Assembly: GCA_024398955.1 (NCBI GenBank)
Contig: JAKSIG010000008.1
Coordinates: forward strand, 1 to 64,000
DNA length: 64,000 nt
DNA from: Fibrobacter sp.
GTDB taxonomy: Bacteria > Fibrobacterota > Fibrobacteria > Fibrobacterales > Fibrobacteraceae
Reading direction: 5' to 3'
This document shows positions 32,822 through 42,489 of this stretch, piece after piece (the stretch's first letter is position 1; the number at the start of each line of letters is the position of its first letter). The notes below the pieces were generated by a model. It was not told the origin of the DNA. It made no database searches and saw nothing but the letters and a program-made list of their open reading frames with translations. The position numbers and the translations under genes were made by a program.

Positions 32822-34273
32822 TTAATCCATTACGCAGCGAACACTAGAACTACCGGACTTGAATAATCCATGCATCCAAGTATCGTCATAGTTGTGCTGC
32901 ATACTCAACGCATAGGCGGCACTACTAGGATTTAACCCCCCGCTATTATCGTCATACTGAGTAGAAGACCAGAACGACGCAATATCACCTATTTTTCCAG
33001 AAGACGCAGGAAGTGCGTTAAAGCCAACTGCATCATTGCCGTTCTTTTCTCTCCAGCTACATACAGATTTCAGCCTGTAACCCGCATACGAGCGGTTAAG
33101 AAATTCTGGATCAACAATACTATCCACCTCAGCCAGCAATTCCTTATACTCGTCCTTGCTAGGCAAGTGCCACCCCTTGGGACATACACCGCGAACATTC
33201 CCTTGCGGCTTACAAGTGTTCGGGCGACTAGACCCCGGTCCCGCGGTTTCGTACGTTCCACAGCCAGCGCTATTCTTTTCAAAGACCTCTGCGCTATCCA
33301 TGGCAGCACTCCAAGTATAGAATCGTCCAAATTTCTTACAATTCGCAACTACGTTATTGAGGCAAAAACTGGTGGAATCATACGAATATTCTGATATGTC
33401 TCCCCAAGCGTTATAAGTGATTGAGTTCTGCAAATATGCATAGTTCAAGTTCTCAGCCATCCACACCTGCTTCCCGATTTTCGTAGTCTTGTAGACCTGA
33501 TTGTCGCGAAGATCCGTGAGAGTATTCTTATCGGCATCGTACTTGCTACCGGCTTCAACATCGTCAAGGGGCCACTCAGGCAACAGCATTACCCTATCAA
33601 CCAATATAGAGTCCTTGGTACATACCTTCACCCTGTGAATATTGCCTTTACCGTCAATGCAAGTAGACTTGACTGCGCTGAAAGCCATAGTTTTTCCAGA
33701 TTCCTTGTCCATATTGTAGAAGCTGTAGGAATCACTATCGACATCCTTGGTTCCATCGGCATAGACAATGGTCAGAGTCAATTTGGAACCGCTGACGGAA
33801 TAAGTGTATTCCGCATCGTCACCAAAGTTGTCTTCGCGGACAAAATGCCAAGTCGAGACATCGTCAACATCCATGGCATTACAAGCACCCACCTCTTCGC
33901 AGGTTTCTTCAATCTTGTACACAGGTGCAGCAGGTTCATCGGAGACAGGCTCTCCCGCAATAGGTTCATAAACCTTACAGGCATCTTCGCTGGAACTGGA
34001 TTCTTCCACGGTATCAGAACTGGAATCCGCTTCTTCTGCTATTTTTGAACTGGAACTGGACTCCTCTGCCGTTTCCGAATTGGAACCCATATCGACAGAG
34101 GAAGACGACTCTACATTAGAATCGGAATTTCCGTCCGCACTCATGGAGGACATAGATTCATCGTCATACTTTGAAGAATCTGTACCGCTGTCGCTATCGC
34201 CACATGCAGAAAGTCCAAAAGCCAAAACGCAACCTACTACGGCTGCACGTACTCTATTCAAATTGATGTTCAT
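32822..34273 (-). CDS. FISUMP-domain lipoprotein
   Basis: 483 residues. Lipoprotein signal peptide with lipobox LSAC (Cys24), an acidic Ser/Glu-rich linker with repeated ESSSS motifs (~30-100), an unassigned middle domain (~120-245), then the Fibrobacter succinogenes major paralogous domain. That domain is recognised by 'GKQVWMAENLNYAY', 'GRFYTWSAAMDSA', 'CPKGWHLPSKDEYKELL', 'SFWSSTQYDDNSG' and the terminal 'SSSVRCVMD'. This surface-protein family is strongly expanded in Fibrobacter. Its function is unclear; the fold resembles C-type-lectin-like formylglycine-enzyme relatives. Confidence 0.88.
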   Translation of the reverse strand: MNINLNRVRAAVVGCVLAFGLSACGDSDSGTDSSKYDDESMSSMSADGNSDSNVESSSSVDMGSNSETAEESSSSSKIAEEADSSSDTVEESSSSEDACKVYEPIAGEPVSDEPAAPVYKIEETCEEVGACNAMDVDDVSTWHFVREDNFGDDAEYTYSVSGSKLTLTIVYADGTKDVDSDSYSFYNMDKESGKTMAFSAVKSTCIDGKGNIHRVKVCTKDSILVDRVMLLPEWPLDDVEAGSKYDADKNTLTDLRDNQVYKTTKIGKQVWMAENLNYAYLQNSITYNAWGDISEYSYDSTSFCLNNVVANCKKFGRFYTWSAAMDSAEVFEKNSAGCGTYETAGPGSSRPNTCKPQGNVRGVCPKGWHLPSKDEYKELLAEVDSIVDPEFLNRSYAGYRLKSVCSWREKNGNDAVGFNALPASSGKIGDIASFWSSTQYDDNSGGLNPSSAAYALSMQHNYDDTWMHGLFKSGSSSVRCVMD

Positions 34274-34353
34274 GGTTGTCTCCTAGCTTAATAACCCGGA
34301 CAAAATTTAACACAATCTGTACGTACTGTCAAACCAGAAGGAAATAAGCTAAA

Positions 34354-34389
34354 TAAGTAAAGTCCCGCAATTCTGCAGGACCTCACTTA
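34354..34389 (-). terminator. Hairpin upstream of the FISUMP gene / after the esterase region
   Basis: AAGTGAGGTCCTGC...GCGGGACTTTACTT, about 14 pairs with wobbles. On the minus strand ATTTAGC follows, so the T tract is weak. Confidence 0.4.
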
Positions 34390-34418
34390 TAAAAAACGCG
34401 GAATCAAATTCACATTTT

Positions 34419-35849
34419 TTATTTAATCATGACCTTGCTGCGATAAGAAATGTTCTTGCTGCGAACTAGAACAACATAATTGCCGGCGGGAAGTTCCGCG
34501 GATACCTGAGTATCCCCATTTACCGGCCGATAGCCCACCATATGCCCCATGGCATCCATAATCATTACCTTCGCAGATTCTGCACCGGACACAAGAATGG
34601 ATTTTCCGCTGACGCTGATCTGAGGCACAGCAAAACGTACATTGCGGGAAGCTAACGCCTGGGCATCTCCAACGCAGTTCGTCATCTCGCCGCCAATGCA
34701 ATTCGTTTCATTTCCGGAGCCCTCTTCTACAGAGCCTTCACTTGATTCGCCGCCCTTATCGCCGGCTTCGTAAAGAGGCGCCATGGCCTCTGCCCACAGG
34801 CGGTGCATGCTGGCTGCACCCTTTTCCGCCGGGTGGACGCCATCCTGTGCGGAAAGTTCCTCGGGATGCTTGGAAAAGTAGCCGAAGAAGTCAGGACCCT
34901 TGGGCAACTTGTTCTTCTCGGTCAGTTCGTCAATGGCATCAAGATAACCCTGGTGCACCTGCCACTTGGCCACATCGGGATTGGTCGCGATCATTCGGGC
35001 AATAATGGGAGTGACGCCATTGCGCTTTGCCACGTCAATAATGTCTTGCATATTGCTCTTGAAATGTTCCACGTTCCAGCCAGTCTCATCACCCCAGGCA
35101 TCGTTAGTGCCCATTTCGATGGCCCAGTACTTTACGTTGCCCACGTACTCGCTGTAGAACTGCAGTCCATCGATTACGCCGTCGGTATTTACACATCCGA
35201 TACCGCCACGAAGCATCACGGGGTAGTAATCCGGATAGCGGGCGTGGATCAATTGGGCAAAGTTGGAGTCCACCTCGATGGACTTGATACCCATCTGGCT
35301 AATGCTGGTTCCCATGAAGAACCAAGTGTCGTCGCCGCCCTTGCTCATGTCGTAGGCCCCCACTTCCTCAAGGTTAGAAACAGGGGAATCCGCCACAATG
35401 CGGAACCAGGACTTGCCCGCAAAATCAATGGCGAGACCTCTGCTCATGGCACCGCTCTCGCCCACTTCGGCCACCGTCTCCCAGTCGCCATCTGCACCGT
35501 TGGTAGAATTTGCAGACGTCATGACCTTGAAATTCTGGAGACTTGCATCTGCCTTGGGATTATGCTGGCAGGATGCGGCATGCACGTACTGGTCACCGAT
35601 CCAGGCCTCGTCACCGCGGGTTTCCCAGGTAATGAAAAGCTTGGTCGGGCCTTCCCCTACGTTCAACGCGAAGTCGCTTGCAGAAGCCACCTGGTTAAAA
35701 TCCAGATGGCCGTCGGTAAACACTTCCGGCTTCCAGTTGGAATTGACAGCACCATCTACATAAAGATTCTTGCCGATGCTCAAATTCGGATTAGGGGTAA
35801 TTGCAAATGCTGCAACAGCGGCAGCCAGCCCAAACATCATTTTTTTCAT
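34419..35849 (-). CDS. Secreted SGNH/GDSL carbohydrate esterase with C-terminal sorting domain
   Basis: 476 residues. Start chosen at 35849 (MKKMMFGLAAAVAAFA, GGAG 8 nt upstream) rather than 35888. An N-terminal beta domain (~30-190) resembles a carbohydrate-binding or discoidin-like module. The SGNH hydrolase follows with block I 'FFMGTSISQMG' (Ser nucleophile), block II 'RGGIGCVN', block III 'EMGTNDAWG' and block V 'DGVHPAEKG'. After a Ser/Glu linker the last ~75 residues ('KVMIMDAMGHMVGY', 'ELPAGNYVVLV') look like a type IX secretion sorting domain. Acetyl-xylan or similar esterase activity is likely. Confidence 0.85.
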   Translation of the reverse strand: MKKMMFGLAAAVAAFAITPNPNLSIGKNLYVDGAVNSNWKPEVFTDGHLDFNQVASASDFALNVGEGPTKLFITWETRGDEAWIGDQYVHAASCQHNPKADASLQNFKVMTSANSTNGADGDWETVAEVGESGAMSRGLAIDFAGKSWFRIVADSPVSNLEEVGAYDMSKGGDDTWFFMGTSISQMGIKSIEVDSNFAQLIHARYPDYYPVMLRGGIGCVNTDGVIDGLQFYSEYVGNVKYWAIEMGTNDAWGDETGWNVEHFKSNMQDIIDVAKRNGVTPIIARMIATNPDVAKWQVHQGYLDAIDELTEKNKLPKGPDFFGYFSKHPEELSAQDGVHPAEKGAASMHRLWAEAMAPLYEAGDKGGESSEGSVEEGSGNETNCIGGEMTNCVGDAQALASRNVRFAVPQISVSGKSILVSGAESAKVMIMDAMGHMVGYRPVNGDTQVSAELPAGNYVVLVRSKNISYRSKVMIK

Positions 35850-35983
35850 AAACCAATCTCCAAAACAGCGACGCCTACATCCAAACACTCCGGCATCGCC
35901 CCCTTAAAATTATTTTCATCTTCCCTGTCTGGCAAACTTTTTAAACATTATTTGTAGACTCCGTTGACCACATCACAATGAAA

Positions 35984-36018
35984 TAAAAAAGGCCCCGCAG
36001 CCATGCCACGGAACCTTA
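35984..36018 (-). terminator. Terminator of the GH45 copy 4/5 operon
   Basis: AAGGTTCCG...CGGGGCCTT stem followed on the minus strand by TTTTTATTTC. Confidence 0.8.
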
Positions 36019-36048
36019 AAATTTTAGAACCTCAGTCGCTATTGGAAA

Positions 36049-37440
36049 TTACTCACTGGCTTCGCAACCACGACCAGGGTTGTAAGGGTCAGGGCCTTCG
36101 CCAGGTCCCCAGCAATGCAAGGTATCCAGCACATCCCCTTCCTTATAGGTGGACCAGTCATCATGTTTCTTGATGTTGGTTTCAACGGTGGTGTTGATGC
36201 GGCTCATGTAGTGATCCACCAGGTACTGGGGGCATTCCACTTCCTCGATGTAGTAGGTGGGATTGTCCGCTGCCATGTACCAGTCGGCAAACCAGCGGCA
36301 GCCGCGCAGCAAGTTAGGCAGGCCGGAGTTACCGAAGGCAGCGTCACACATGTCCCTGATACAGGTCTGGTAGGCTTCAAGAGTGCTGTCGTAGCCCAGC
36401 TGGTTCTGGCATTCCGTGAGGAAGCCGCCAAAGCCTGCGCCCCAATTGATGCCAGCACCGTTTACCTGAGTAGAAAGAGCGTCAAAGGCGCCAACGCCAC
36501 CACCCGGCACCATCAGGTCGAACTGGCCTGCAGGCAGGTTAGGATTACCGCCAGCCACGTCCATACCGATATTAGAAGCCATCACCACCAGATGCTTACC
36601 CTTAAGGGCCTTGTGAGTGTCCCTGGGCGGATTCATTTCGAATTCATCCTTGAAATGGCCGTCGTACTGCAGGTGATAGCACTTACCGCACTTGCTGTCG
36701 GCGGTGCCAGCAACGTAAGCGTAAGAAAGAGTGTCGTTCACTGCGATAGGAGCCATGTCGGTACAGGTGAATACGCCAGCAGACTTTTCATCACCGCAAG
36801 CGCTACGGGTACCTACGTAGTTGAACGCATAAGGGTTCACATTGCCAAGCGTAAAGGCAGGAACTTCCACATCGTGGATATTGCAATTACGGGCAATGCC
36901 ATGGTTTGCCACAAAAGCCTCGTTGGAAGAAGTATCCGCACGAGTGATGTCGTTTGGGCTTTCTCTAAGCCAGGAGCAGTGAGGCTTGCAGGCGTCCCAG
37001 TAACGGGTATTCCAGCCACGCTTTGCAGTGGCAGAAATATCCTTGGTGTACTCCGGAGAAGGAGCGCCATAGGATTCGATAGTCGGGAAGCCATTGGCGT
37101 CAAGCTCGGGAGTAGAGGGCTGGCTTTCGGAACTACCAGGAACCATAGGATCAGTTCCCGGATCATCCGGAGTTACCTCAGCGCTGGATCCCGGCACAAC
37201 AGTACCGGCATTGCTAGAATCGGCTACAGCCGCAGAACTATTCGGGCCAGGAAGCTCCTGATCAGGAATAGAACCAGACGAAGCGGGAACCTGATTGTCA
37301 CCAGGAGCAATGGTTGCGCTACTTGTCGGATCAGGAATTACCTGAGGAGAACTGGTGGAGGAATCGTCACCACAGGCAACGAAGCAAGCTACAGCCAGCG
37401 AGCTAATCGCGATAAAGCCTTTCTTAAACGGATGTTTCAT
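36049..37440 (-). CDS. GH45 endoglucanase lipoprotein (copy 4)
   Basis: 463 residues. Lipobox FVAC (Cys23), then a Pro/Ser linker, then a GH45 domain: 'TRYWDACKPHCSW' with the catalytic Asp, 'CGKCYHLQYDG', 'MASNIGMDVAGG' and 'AGQFDLMVPGGGVGAFD'. Unlike copies 1-3 it lacks the N-terminal small module and Gln-rich linker, and it carries a ~50-residue C-terminal extension after 'VECPQYLVDHY' with two Cys. The start is 1 bp after the stop of copy 5, so the two are one operon. Confidence 0.9.
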   Translation of the reverse strand: MKHPFKKGFIAISSLAVACFVACGDDSSTSSPQVIPDPTSSATIAPGDNQVPASSGSIPDQELPGPNSSAAVADSSNAGTVVPGSSAEVTPDDPGTDPMVPGSSESQPSTPELDANGFPTIESYGAPSPEYTKDISATAKRGWNTRYWDACKPHCSWLRESPNDITRADTSSNEAFVANHGIARNCNIHDVEVPAFTLGNVNPYAFNYVGTRSACGDEKSAGVFTCTDMAPIAVNDTLSYAYVAGTADSKCGKCYHLQYDGHFKDEFEMNPPRDTHKALKGKHLVVMASNIGMDVAGGNPNLPAGQFDLMVPGGGVGAFDALSTQVNGAGINWGAGFGGFLTECQNQLGYDSTLEAYQTCIRDMCDAAFGNSGLPNLLRGCRWFADWYMAADNPTYYIEEVECPQYLVDHYMSRINTTVETNIKKHDDWSTYKEGDVLDTLHCWGPGEGPDPYNPGRGCEASE

Positions 37441-37441
37441 A

Positions 37442-38899
37442 CTAGTAGGTCTTAGCCTTGTCTGCAGCTAACTGATCGGGGTCGCAGTATTCGCCTGTTG
37501 CATTGGGAGTCTTGCTGCAGGCATCGGTTTCGATAAAGTCGCCACCATTGTACTTGGACCAGTCGGACTGATACAAAATCTTAGTTTCAATAGAAGTACT
37601 GATGGTGGTGGAGTACTTGTCAACCAGGTACTGGGGGCATTCCACTTCTTCCCACTGGTAGGTGGGATTATCTGCAGTCATGTACCAGTCGGCAAACCAA
37701 TGGCAACCACGGAGCAAGTTCGGGTACTTGGAATCGCCAAAGGCTGCATCGCACAAGTTCTTTACGCACTTCTGGTAATCAGCCAGGGAACCGTCGTAGC
37801 CAACCTGTTCGCCATTCTGGCAATAGGTCAGGAAGCCGCCATAGGTAGCACCCCATTCAATACCCGGCTTAGTAATCTGGAGCTGCAGGGCATTGAAGAT
37901 GCCGGGACCACCACCAGGAACCATCAGGTCGAACTGACCAGGCTTCACATCGTGACCAATGTTGGAGGCCATAACGATGATGTGCTTACCCTTAAGGGCC
38001 TTGTGAGTTTCCTTAGGGGCGTTGTTGCCGTCGGCATCCTTGAAGCTACCATCGTACTGCAAGTGGAAGCACTTACCGCAAGAAGTAGTTGCATCGCTAC
38101 CGGCAACGAAGGCGTATGCCAAGGTATCGTTTACAGCCACCGGAGCCATATCGGTACAGGTGAAGCCGCCACCGCTTGCAGGATCAGCTTCCTGACAGGC
38201 GTTAGGAGTATTCTGGATACCTACCCAGTAACGTTCCAGGCCCTTGCTGTAGGTAAAGGTCGGAATTTCAATGTCGTTGATGTTGCAGACGCGAGCAGTA
38301 TAATGGCTGGCAGCGTATTCTTCCTGGGTATTAATCTTGGGCTTGCCTTCGGCACCATCGAGACTGGTCTGGGAGCAGTGAGCCTTGCAGGCATCCCAGT
38401 AACGAGTGTTCCAGCCAGAGGTCCCGTTACCAAGAATGTTCTTGAGCGTAGGCACCGGATACTTCTTGATATCTTCTTCGGGATTGCCGGTGGTCTTTAC
38501 AGGTTCTGCGCTGCTGGAGCTAAGGCTAGGATCTGTACCGGGAACCACAGGGTCGGTTCCAGGAACAGAAGCGCTAGAACCCAGAACAGGGTCTGTACCA
38601 GGAATCACTTCGCCGTTACCCGGATCAACAACACCGGGATTGGTCGGATCAGTGATAGGATTGGACGGATTGCTGGGATCTGTAGTAACGTCGCCAACGC
38701 CAGGATTTGTGGCCCCCGGATCGGAAGGATCGACCACAGGATTGGACGGATCATTCGGCAGGGGATTTTCAATTCCGCCATTAGGATCGCTTGGAATCTG
38801 CGGGACGGACGGAGTAGAGGAGTCGTCACCGCATGCAACGAGACCTGCTACGGTCAGTGCACTAATCGCAATAAAACTTTTCGTAAAAGGATGTTTCAT
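37442..38899 (-). CDS. GH45 endoglucanase lipoprotein (copy 5)
   Basis: 485 residues, first gene of the two-gene operon. Lipobox LVAC (Cys23), then a ~110-residue linker of DPSNP/DPTNPG-type Pro-Asp-Asn repeats, then a GH45 domain with 'NTRYWDACKAHCSQ', 'CGKCFHLQYDG' and 'PGQFDLMVPGGGPGIFN', and a C-terminal extension like that of copy 4. The different linker chemistry (Pro/Asp here, Ser/Gln in copies 1-3) separates the two GH45 subfamilies in this window. Confidence 0.9.
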   Translation of the reverse strand: MKHPFTKSFIAISALTVAGLVACGDDSSTPSVPQIPSDPNGGIENPLPNDPSNPVVDPSDPGATNPGVGDVTTDPSNPSNPITDPTNPGVVDPGNGEVIPGTDPVLGSSASVPGTDPVVPGTDPSLSSSSAEPVKTTGNPEEDIKKYPVPTLKNILGNGTSGWNTRYWDACKAHCSQTSLDGAEGKPKINTQEEYAASHYTARVCNINDIEIPTFTYSKGLERYWVGIQNTPNACQEADPASGGGFTCTDMAPVAVNDTLAYAFVAGSDATTSCGKCFHLQYDGSFKDADGNNAPKETHKALKGKHIIVMASNIGHDVKPGQFDLMVPGGGPGIFNALQLQITKPGIEWGATYGGFLTYCQNGEQVGYDGSLADYQKCVKNLCDAAFGDSKYPNLLRGCHWFADWYMTADNPTYQWEEVECPQYLVDKYSTTISTSIETKILYQSDWSKYNGGDFIETDACSKTPNATGEYCDPDQLAADKAKTY

Positions 38900-39068
38900 A
38901 ATACCTCTTTTGCGCCACTACACCAAACACGGCGCTCAAATTACAGAGGTAAAAATATATTCATAAGGCCAAAATTCAAACAACTATAAGTTAAATGAAA
39001 GCGGAAAACGTTCCCGAAGTGTGCCCAAAAACAGCAACCCCTCCCCCTTACATTTCAAACAACATAAC

Positions 39069-39101
39069 AAAAAGCCCGCGATTCTCTCGCGAGCCCTTTT
39101 A
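39069..39101 (-). terminator. Terminator downstream of purM
   Basis: On the minus strand AAGGGCTCGCGA-gagaa-TCGCGGGCTTTT forms a 12-bp stem with wobbles followed by TTTTTGTT. It lies ~200 bp after the purM stop, beyond the palindrome cluster. Confidence 0.7.
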
Positions 39102-39158
39102 AGAGTAAATGCACCCTTCTCTCAGTTTGGGAAAGGGGTCCAGGGTAAATGAACACTT

Positions 39159-39273
39159 AGGGCTTTAGCCCTTAATGAGAATTATCCACTTTGTGGACGT
39201 GCGGAGCCCCCTGCATCTTAATTGCAACTTTGTTGCATTGATAATCGGTTCGGAAATGTCCGTGCAAGCACGG
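39159..39273. repeat. Cluster of four small palindromes
   Basis: Tandem hairpins AGGGCTTTAGCCCT (39159-39172), TCCACTTTGTGGA (39185-39197), TGCAACTTTGTTGCA (39223-39237) and CCGTGC-aa-GCACGG (39260-39273) lie between purM and its terminator. The second hairpin reappears inverted at 49451-49463, and related units lie at 7917-8027. Confidence 0.6.
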
Positions 39274-39296
39274 CCGCTTCTCTCACCTCATATCAA

Positions 39297-40322
39297 TTAA
39301 TCCTTGAACTTAACGGTCTTGGAGCCTTCGACAACTTCGCCGACCTGCACCCACTTTTCGCCCTTGGCTTCGAGATGAGCAACAACTTCAGCCTTGTCAG
39401 CCGGGTCGATGAAGATCAGCATACCCATGCCCATGTTGAAGGTAGAGTACATTTCGTCCTTTTCGACAGAACCTTCGCGCTGGATGACCTGGAAGATTTC
39501 AGGCGGAACCCAGGAGGTACGGTCGATAACAACGTCAACGTTATCCGGGAGGATACGGGGAATATTGCCCTGGTAGCCAGAACCGGTAATGTGAGCGAGA
39601 CCCTGGATGATCTTCTTGTTGCAGAGATCGATAAGGCTCGGGTAGTAGCTACGGTGCGGCATGGTGAGAGCTTCGCCGATGGTCATGTTGGTGCCTTCAA
39701 GCGGGGTATCCACCTTGTAGCCGGCAACGTCGAAGAGAACCTTACGGGCGAGAGAATAGCCGTTGGTGTGAAGACCGGTAGAGGGGAGACCGAGAATGAT
39801 GGTACCCGGCTTGATCTTCTTACCGTCAATGATGTTTTCGCGTTCTACGACACCCACGATGGTACCGGAAATATCGTAGTCGCCCGGACCGTAGAAGCCC
39901 GGCATTTCAGCAGTTTCGCCACCGATAAGGACGAGACCGTTTTCGCGGCAGGCCTTTGCCATACCGGCAACCAGCTGGTCCATGACCCCCGGTTCCAGAC
40001 GGCCGGTAGCCACATAGTCCAGGAAGAACAGCGGACGGGCGCCCTGCACGAGAATATCGTCGCAGCAGTGGTTCACGATGTCCTGGCCAGGCAGGGTATG
40101 AGTACCCATTTCAATATCGACCTTGAGCTTGGTACCAACGCCATCGACGGAGCTGACCAGCACGGGGTCCTTCATGCCCAGGTGGTTCAGAGTGAAAAGG
40201 CCACCAAAGTTGCCAACGTCACCGAGAACGCCTTCGTTAAAGGTGGTACGGACGGACTTCTTGACTCCGACCATAGCTTCGTCTGCACGGGCCAGAGATA
40301 CACCAGCGTCTGCGTAATTCAT
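39297..40322 (-). CDS. purM: Phosphoribosylformylglycinamidine cyclo-ligase
   Basis: A 341-residue AIR synthetase, fifth step of purine synthesis (FGAM plus ATP to AIR). Conserved parts: 'NYADAGVSLARADEAM', 'LVSSVDGVGTKLKV', 'GQDIVNHCCDDILVQGARPLF', 'GGETAEMPGFYGPGDYD' and 'GLPSTGLHTNGYSLARKVLF'. It is the last gene of a three-gene minus-strand run behind a cyclic-nucleotide-binding protein (43 bp gap). Length is normal. Confidence 0.97.
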   Translation of the reverse strand: MNYADAGVSLARADEAMVGVKKSVRTTFNEGVLGDVGNFGGLFTLNHLGMKDPVLVSSVDGVGTKLKVDIEMGTHTLPGQDIVNHCCDDILVQGARPLFFLDYVATGRLEPGVMDQLVAGMAKACRENGLVLIGGETAEMPGFYGPGDYDISGTIVGVVERENIIDGKKIKPGTIILGLPSTGLHTNGYSLARKVLFDVAGYKVDTPLEGTNMTIGEALTMPHRSYYPSLIDLCNKKIIQGLAHITGSGYQGNIPRILPDNVDVVIDRTSWVPPEIFQVIQREGSVEKDEMYSTFNMGMGMLIFIDPADKAEVVAHLEAKGEKWVQVGEVVEGSKTVKFKD

Positions 40323-40365
40323 TATTTAATCCTTTGCCCAAACACGGGGCAGGGTTGTTGCCCAG

Positions 40366-41169
40366 CTAGTGCTGAGCGCTTTGTTTCTCATCAATATTTC
40401 TTAAGGCATCCAGAATGAGACTGGTAGTGTCGGTCATCTGGTTGATATTCACGATGCCAGGCATCAAGTGAGTATCCAGCTTGTAAAGCGTTTCGTCGCC
40501 CCAGGAGAGCATTTTTTCGAAAGCGTCTGGACCTGCCAGTTTGCCACATTTGGCACAGCAGATACGACCATCCTGGAAGGCGATAAAGCCCTTTTCGCCA
40601 TTGCACTCGAAAATCACGGTGCCAGTGACGCGGCTCTTTTCCATAGTCTGGGCAAAATCAATAAACGGGAGCACCTTTGCAGAAGCAAGCAAGGACAAGC
40701 GTTCGAACTCATCGAAGGCCTGGTTCTTGGCGCGAAGGCGGTCTGCGACTACCTTGTACAGGTAAACCATGATGTTAGGATTCTTGTCCAGGAACTTAAC
40801 GAACTCATCCCTAGGAATATGAAGGACAGTACAGCCGTCTTCGGCAGCAATCACCGTATTGCTGGTGGGTTCGTTACAGATGATGGACATTTCACCAAAG
40901 CAAGTGCCGGCTTCGACAGCGGCCAAGGTGTTGTAATGACCATCGGGCAGAATCTGGCCGCAAATAAAGGCACGACCACTCTGGAGCACGCAGAAGGAAT
41001 CACCTACTGTGCCACCATTAATGATAATCTCGCCATTGTCGTATTCACGAATCTGGGCGTTCAAGAGCAAATAGTCAGCGCAATCGCGGGGCACCTGCTG
41101 CAAGAACGGTGTTCCTAACTCGTAATTGGCTGCAATCCAGTCACCAATGCCTGTATGGGGTTTCATCAT
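40366..41169 (-). CDS. Cyclic-nucleotide-binding domain protein with DUF4388-like C-terminus
   Basis: 267 residues. The N-terminal cNMP-binding beta-roll (~20-145) has the cradle motif 'EAGTCFGEMSIICNEPTSNT'. The C-terminal part (~170-267) has 'VTGTVIFECNGEKGFIAFQD' and 'GRICCAKCGK', typical of DUF4388/PatA-N-like modules, and no DNA-binding HTH. So it is a signalling or scaffold protein, not a CRP regulator. It starts 10 bp after the binding-protein gene and precedes purM. Confidence 0.78.
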   Translation of the reverse strand: MMKPHTGIGDWIAANYELGTPFLQQVPRDCADYLLLNAQIREYDNGEIIINGGTVGDSFCVLQSGRAFICGQILPDGHYNTLAAVEAGTCFGEMSIICNEPTSNTVIAAEDGCTVLHIPRDEFVKFLDKNPNIMVYLYKVVADRLRAKNQAFDEFERLSLLASAKVLPFIDFAQTMEKSRVTGTVIFECNGEKGFIAFQDGRICCAKCGKLAGPDAFEKMLSWGDETLYKLDTHLMPGIVNINQMTDTTSLILDALRNIDEKQSAQH

Positions 41170-41179
41170 GCTTTAAATA

Positions 41180-42370
41180 TTAGAAAATGTTTCGATACCA
41201 AATGGAATGTTCATCCGACATATTACCCCCAGAAAGGCACTTAGAAAGGCCCCATTGTACATTGAGAAGCATTTCATCAGGCCTGGCTACCCCACTCTCG
41301 TAAAAATCGTTACCGCCTCCCGGGCCCTTTCGCTTATCGTTCTGGAATACCCTCCTATCCTTGAAGGCCTTGATATAGGCGGCCCTAGGCTCTGCAGCCA
41401 GGATTTCCTCGGGGGTAGAAAACATGCCAGGATTAAACCACACGTCGGCCTGGTCCGCAACAAGCATTACATCTTCAAGGGACAGTTTCAGCTCGCGGCT
41501 GGTACTGTCCCTCCACAGGTAGCAGCCGCCAGCTTCCGCGATTAGACTGCCCGTATAGCTGTTGGCCCCGGGAGCGTACCACACCCCGCCATAGCTCATG
41601 CCCGCAAGAACCTTTGGGCCATTGCATGAATCGCGGTTCCATTCCTTATCCCTGAGCACCGAATGTTCGTTTTCGTAACGCGCGGCTTCAACAGCAAAAT
41701 CCAAGTACGCAGAATCCTTTAGCTTATTGAAGCCATCGTCAAAGAGCATTGCATACAACTTAATCCACTCCGCCTTGGCCAGGGGGCTTTCGTCCTGCCA
41801 TTCCGAAGTAAGCATCAGGGGCAGCCCCAAAGCCTCTAGGCGGGCATAGTCGTCCTGGGAACCGCCCGTGGCAAAGGTCATGACCAGGTCCGGCTTCAGG
41901 GCCATCAGCTTTTCGAAGTCCATGGAGTTGCCGTAACCGATTTCAGCAATTTCGCCTGCGGCGGCCCTGGCGTAAAGGGCGGAGTCCGCGACATACTTAC
42001 CTTCACCGACGGCGACAATGCAGTCTGCCACGCCTAGCCTGAGCATATAGCCGATCTGGGCGGAGGAAAGAACAACCACACGCTTCAGCGGAATCTGGAG
42101 TACCGAAGCCCCCTCGAGTTCCTTCGGCAGGGGCTTCTTGCCGGCGAAGGCCACGGAGTCCCTCAGCACGAAACGCTTCACCAGGGTGTCCGCCCCAACA
42201 ATGGAACGTATTTCCACTACACTCTCCCCCTGCACCATACCCGAAGCCAGCAGCCGGCTGTACTTCATGGGCTCCAGGTCCACCCTGACCTCAGGTTTTT
42301 CCTCCCCGCAAGCCGCCAAAAGGAGGGTTAACGCAATAATTGTCCCAATTTTTCCACAAAAAGTCAACAT
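41180..42370 (-). CDS. Periplasmic binding lipoprotein (BtuF/FecB type)
   Basis: 396 residues. Lipobox LAAC, then a periplasmic-binding fold of the cobalamin/iron-complex class (Peripla_BP_2): 'RVVVLSSAQIGYMLRLGVAD', 'EIGYGNSMDFEKLMALKPDLV', and a C-terminal 'FKDRRVFQNDKRKGPGGGND'. It should present a metal chelate or corrinoid to an ABC importer, but no permease or ATPase gene is next to it. Instead it heads a run with the cNMP-binding gene and purM. Confidence 0.82.
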   Translation of the reverse strand: MLTFCGKIGTIIALTLLLAACGEEKPEVRVDLEPMKYSRLLASGMVQGESVVEIRSIVGADTLVKRFVLRDSVAFAGKKPLPKELEGASVLQIPLKRVVVLSSAQIGYMLRLGVADCIVAVGEGKYVADSALYARAAAGEIAEIGYGNSMDFEKLMALKPDLVMTFATGGSQDDYARLEALGLPLMLTSEWQDESPLAKAEWIKLYAMLFDDGFNKLKDSAYLDFAVEAARYENEHSVLRDKEWNRDSCNGPKVLAGMSYGGVWYAPGANSYTGSLIAEAGGCYLWRDSTSRELKLSLEDVMLVADQADVWFNPGMFSTPEEILAAEPRAAYIKAFKDRRVFQNDKRKGPGGGNDFYESGVARPDEMLLNVQWGLSKCLSGGNMSDEHSIWYRNIF

Positions 42371-42489
42371 TCAAAAGCCTCAAAATACTCGTAAATCATT
42401 GATTTTTAACGATTTATGAAATTTCTCTCTGCAAAATTTTCAAACATAATGTATTTTATATGCTCGGAAATTATCAACGGGAATCTTTT

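Noticed and set aside
41162-41185. TAATATTT before the cNMP-binding gene as another leaderless promoter
   Set aside because: It overlaps the end of the preceding gene, which is only 10 bp upstream in the same run.
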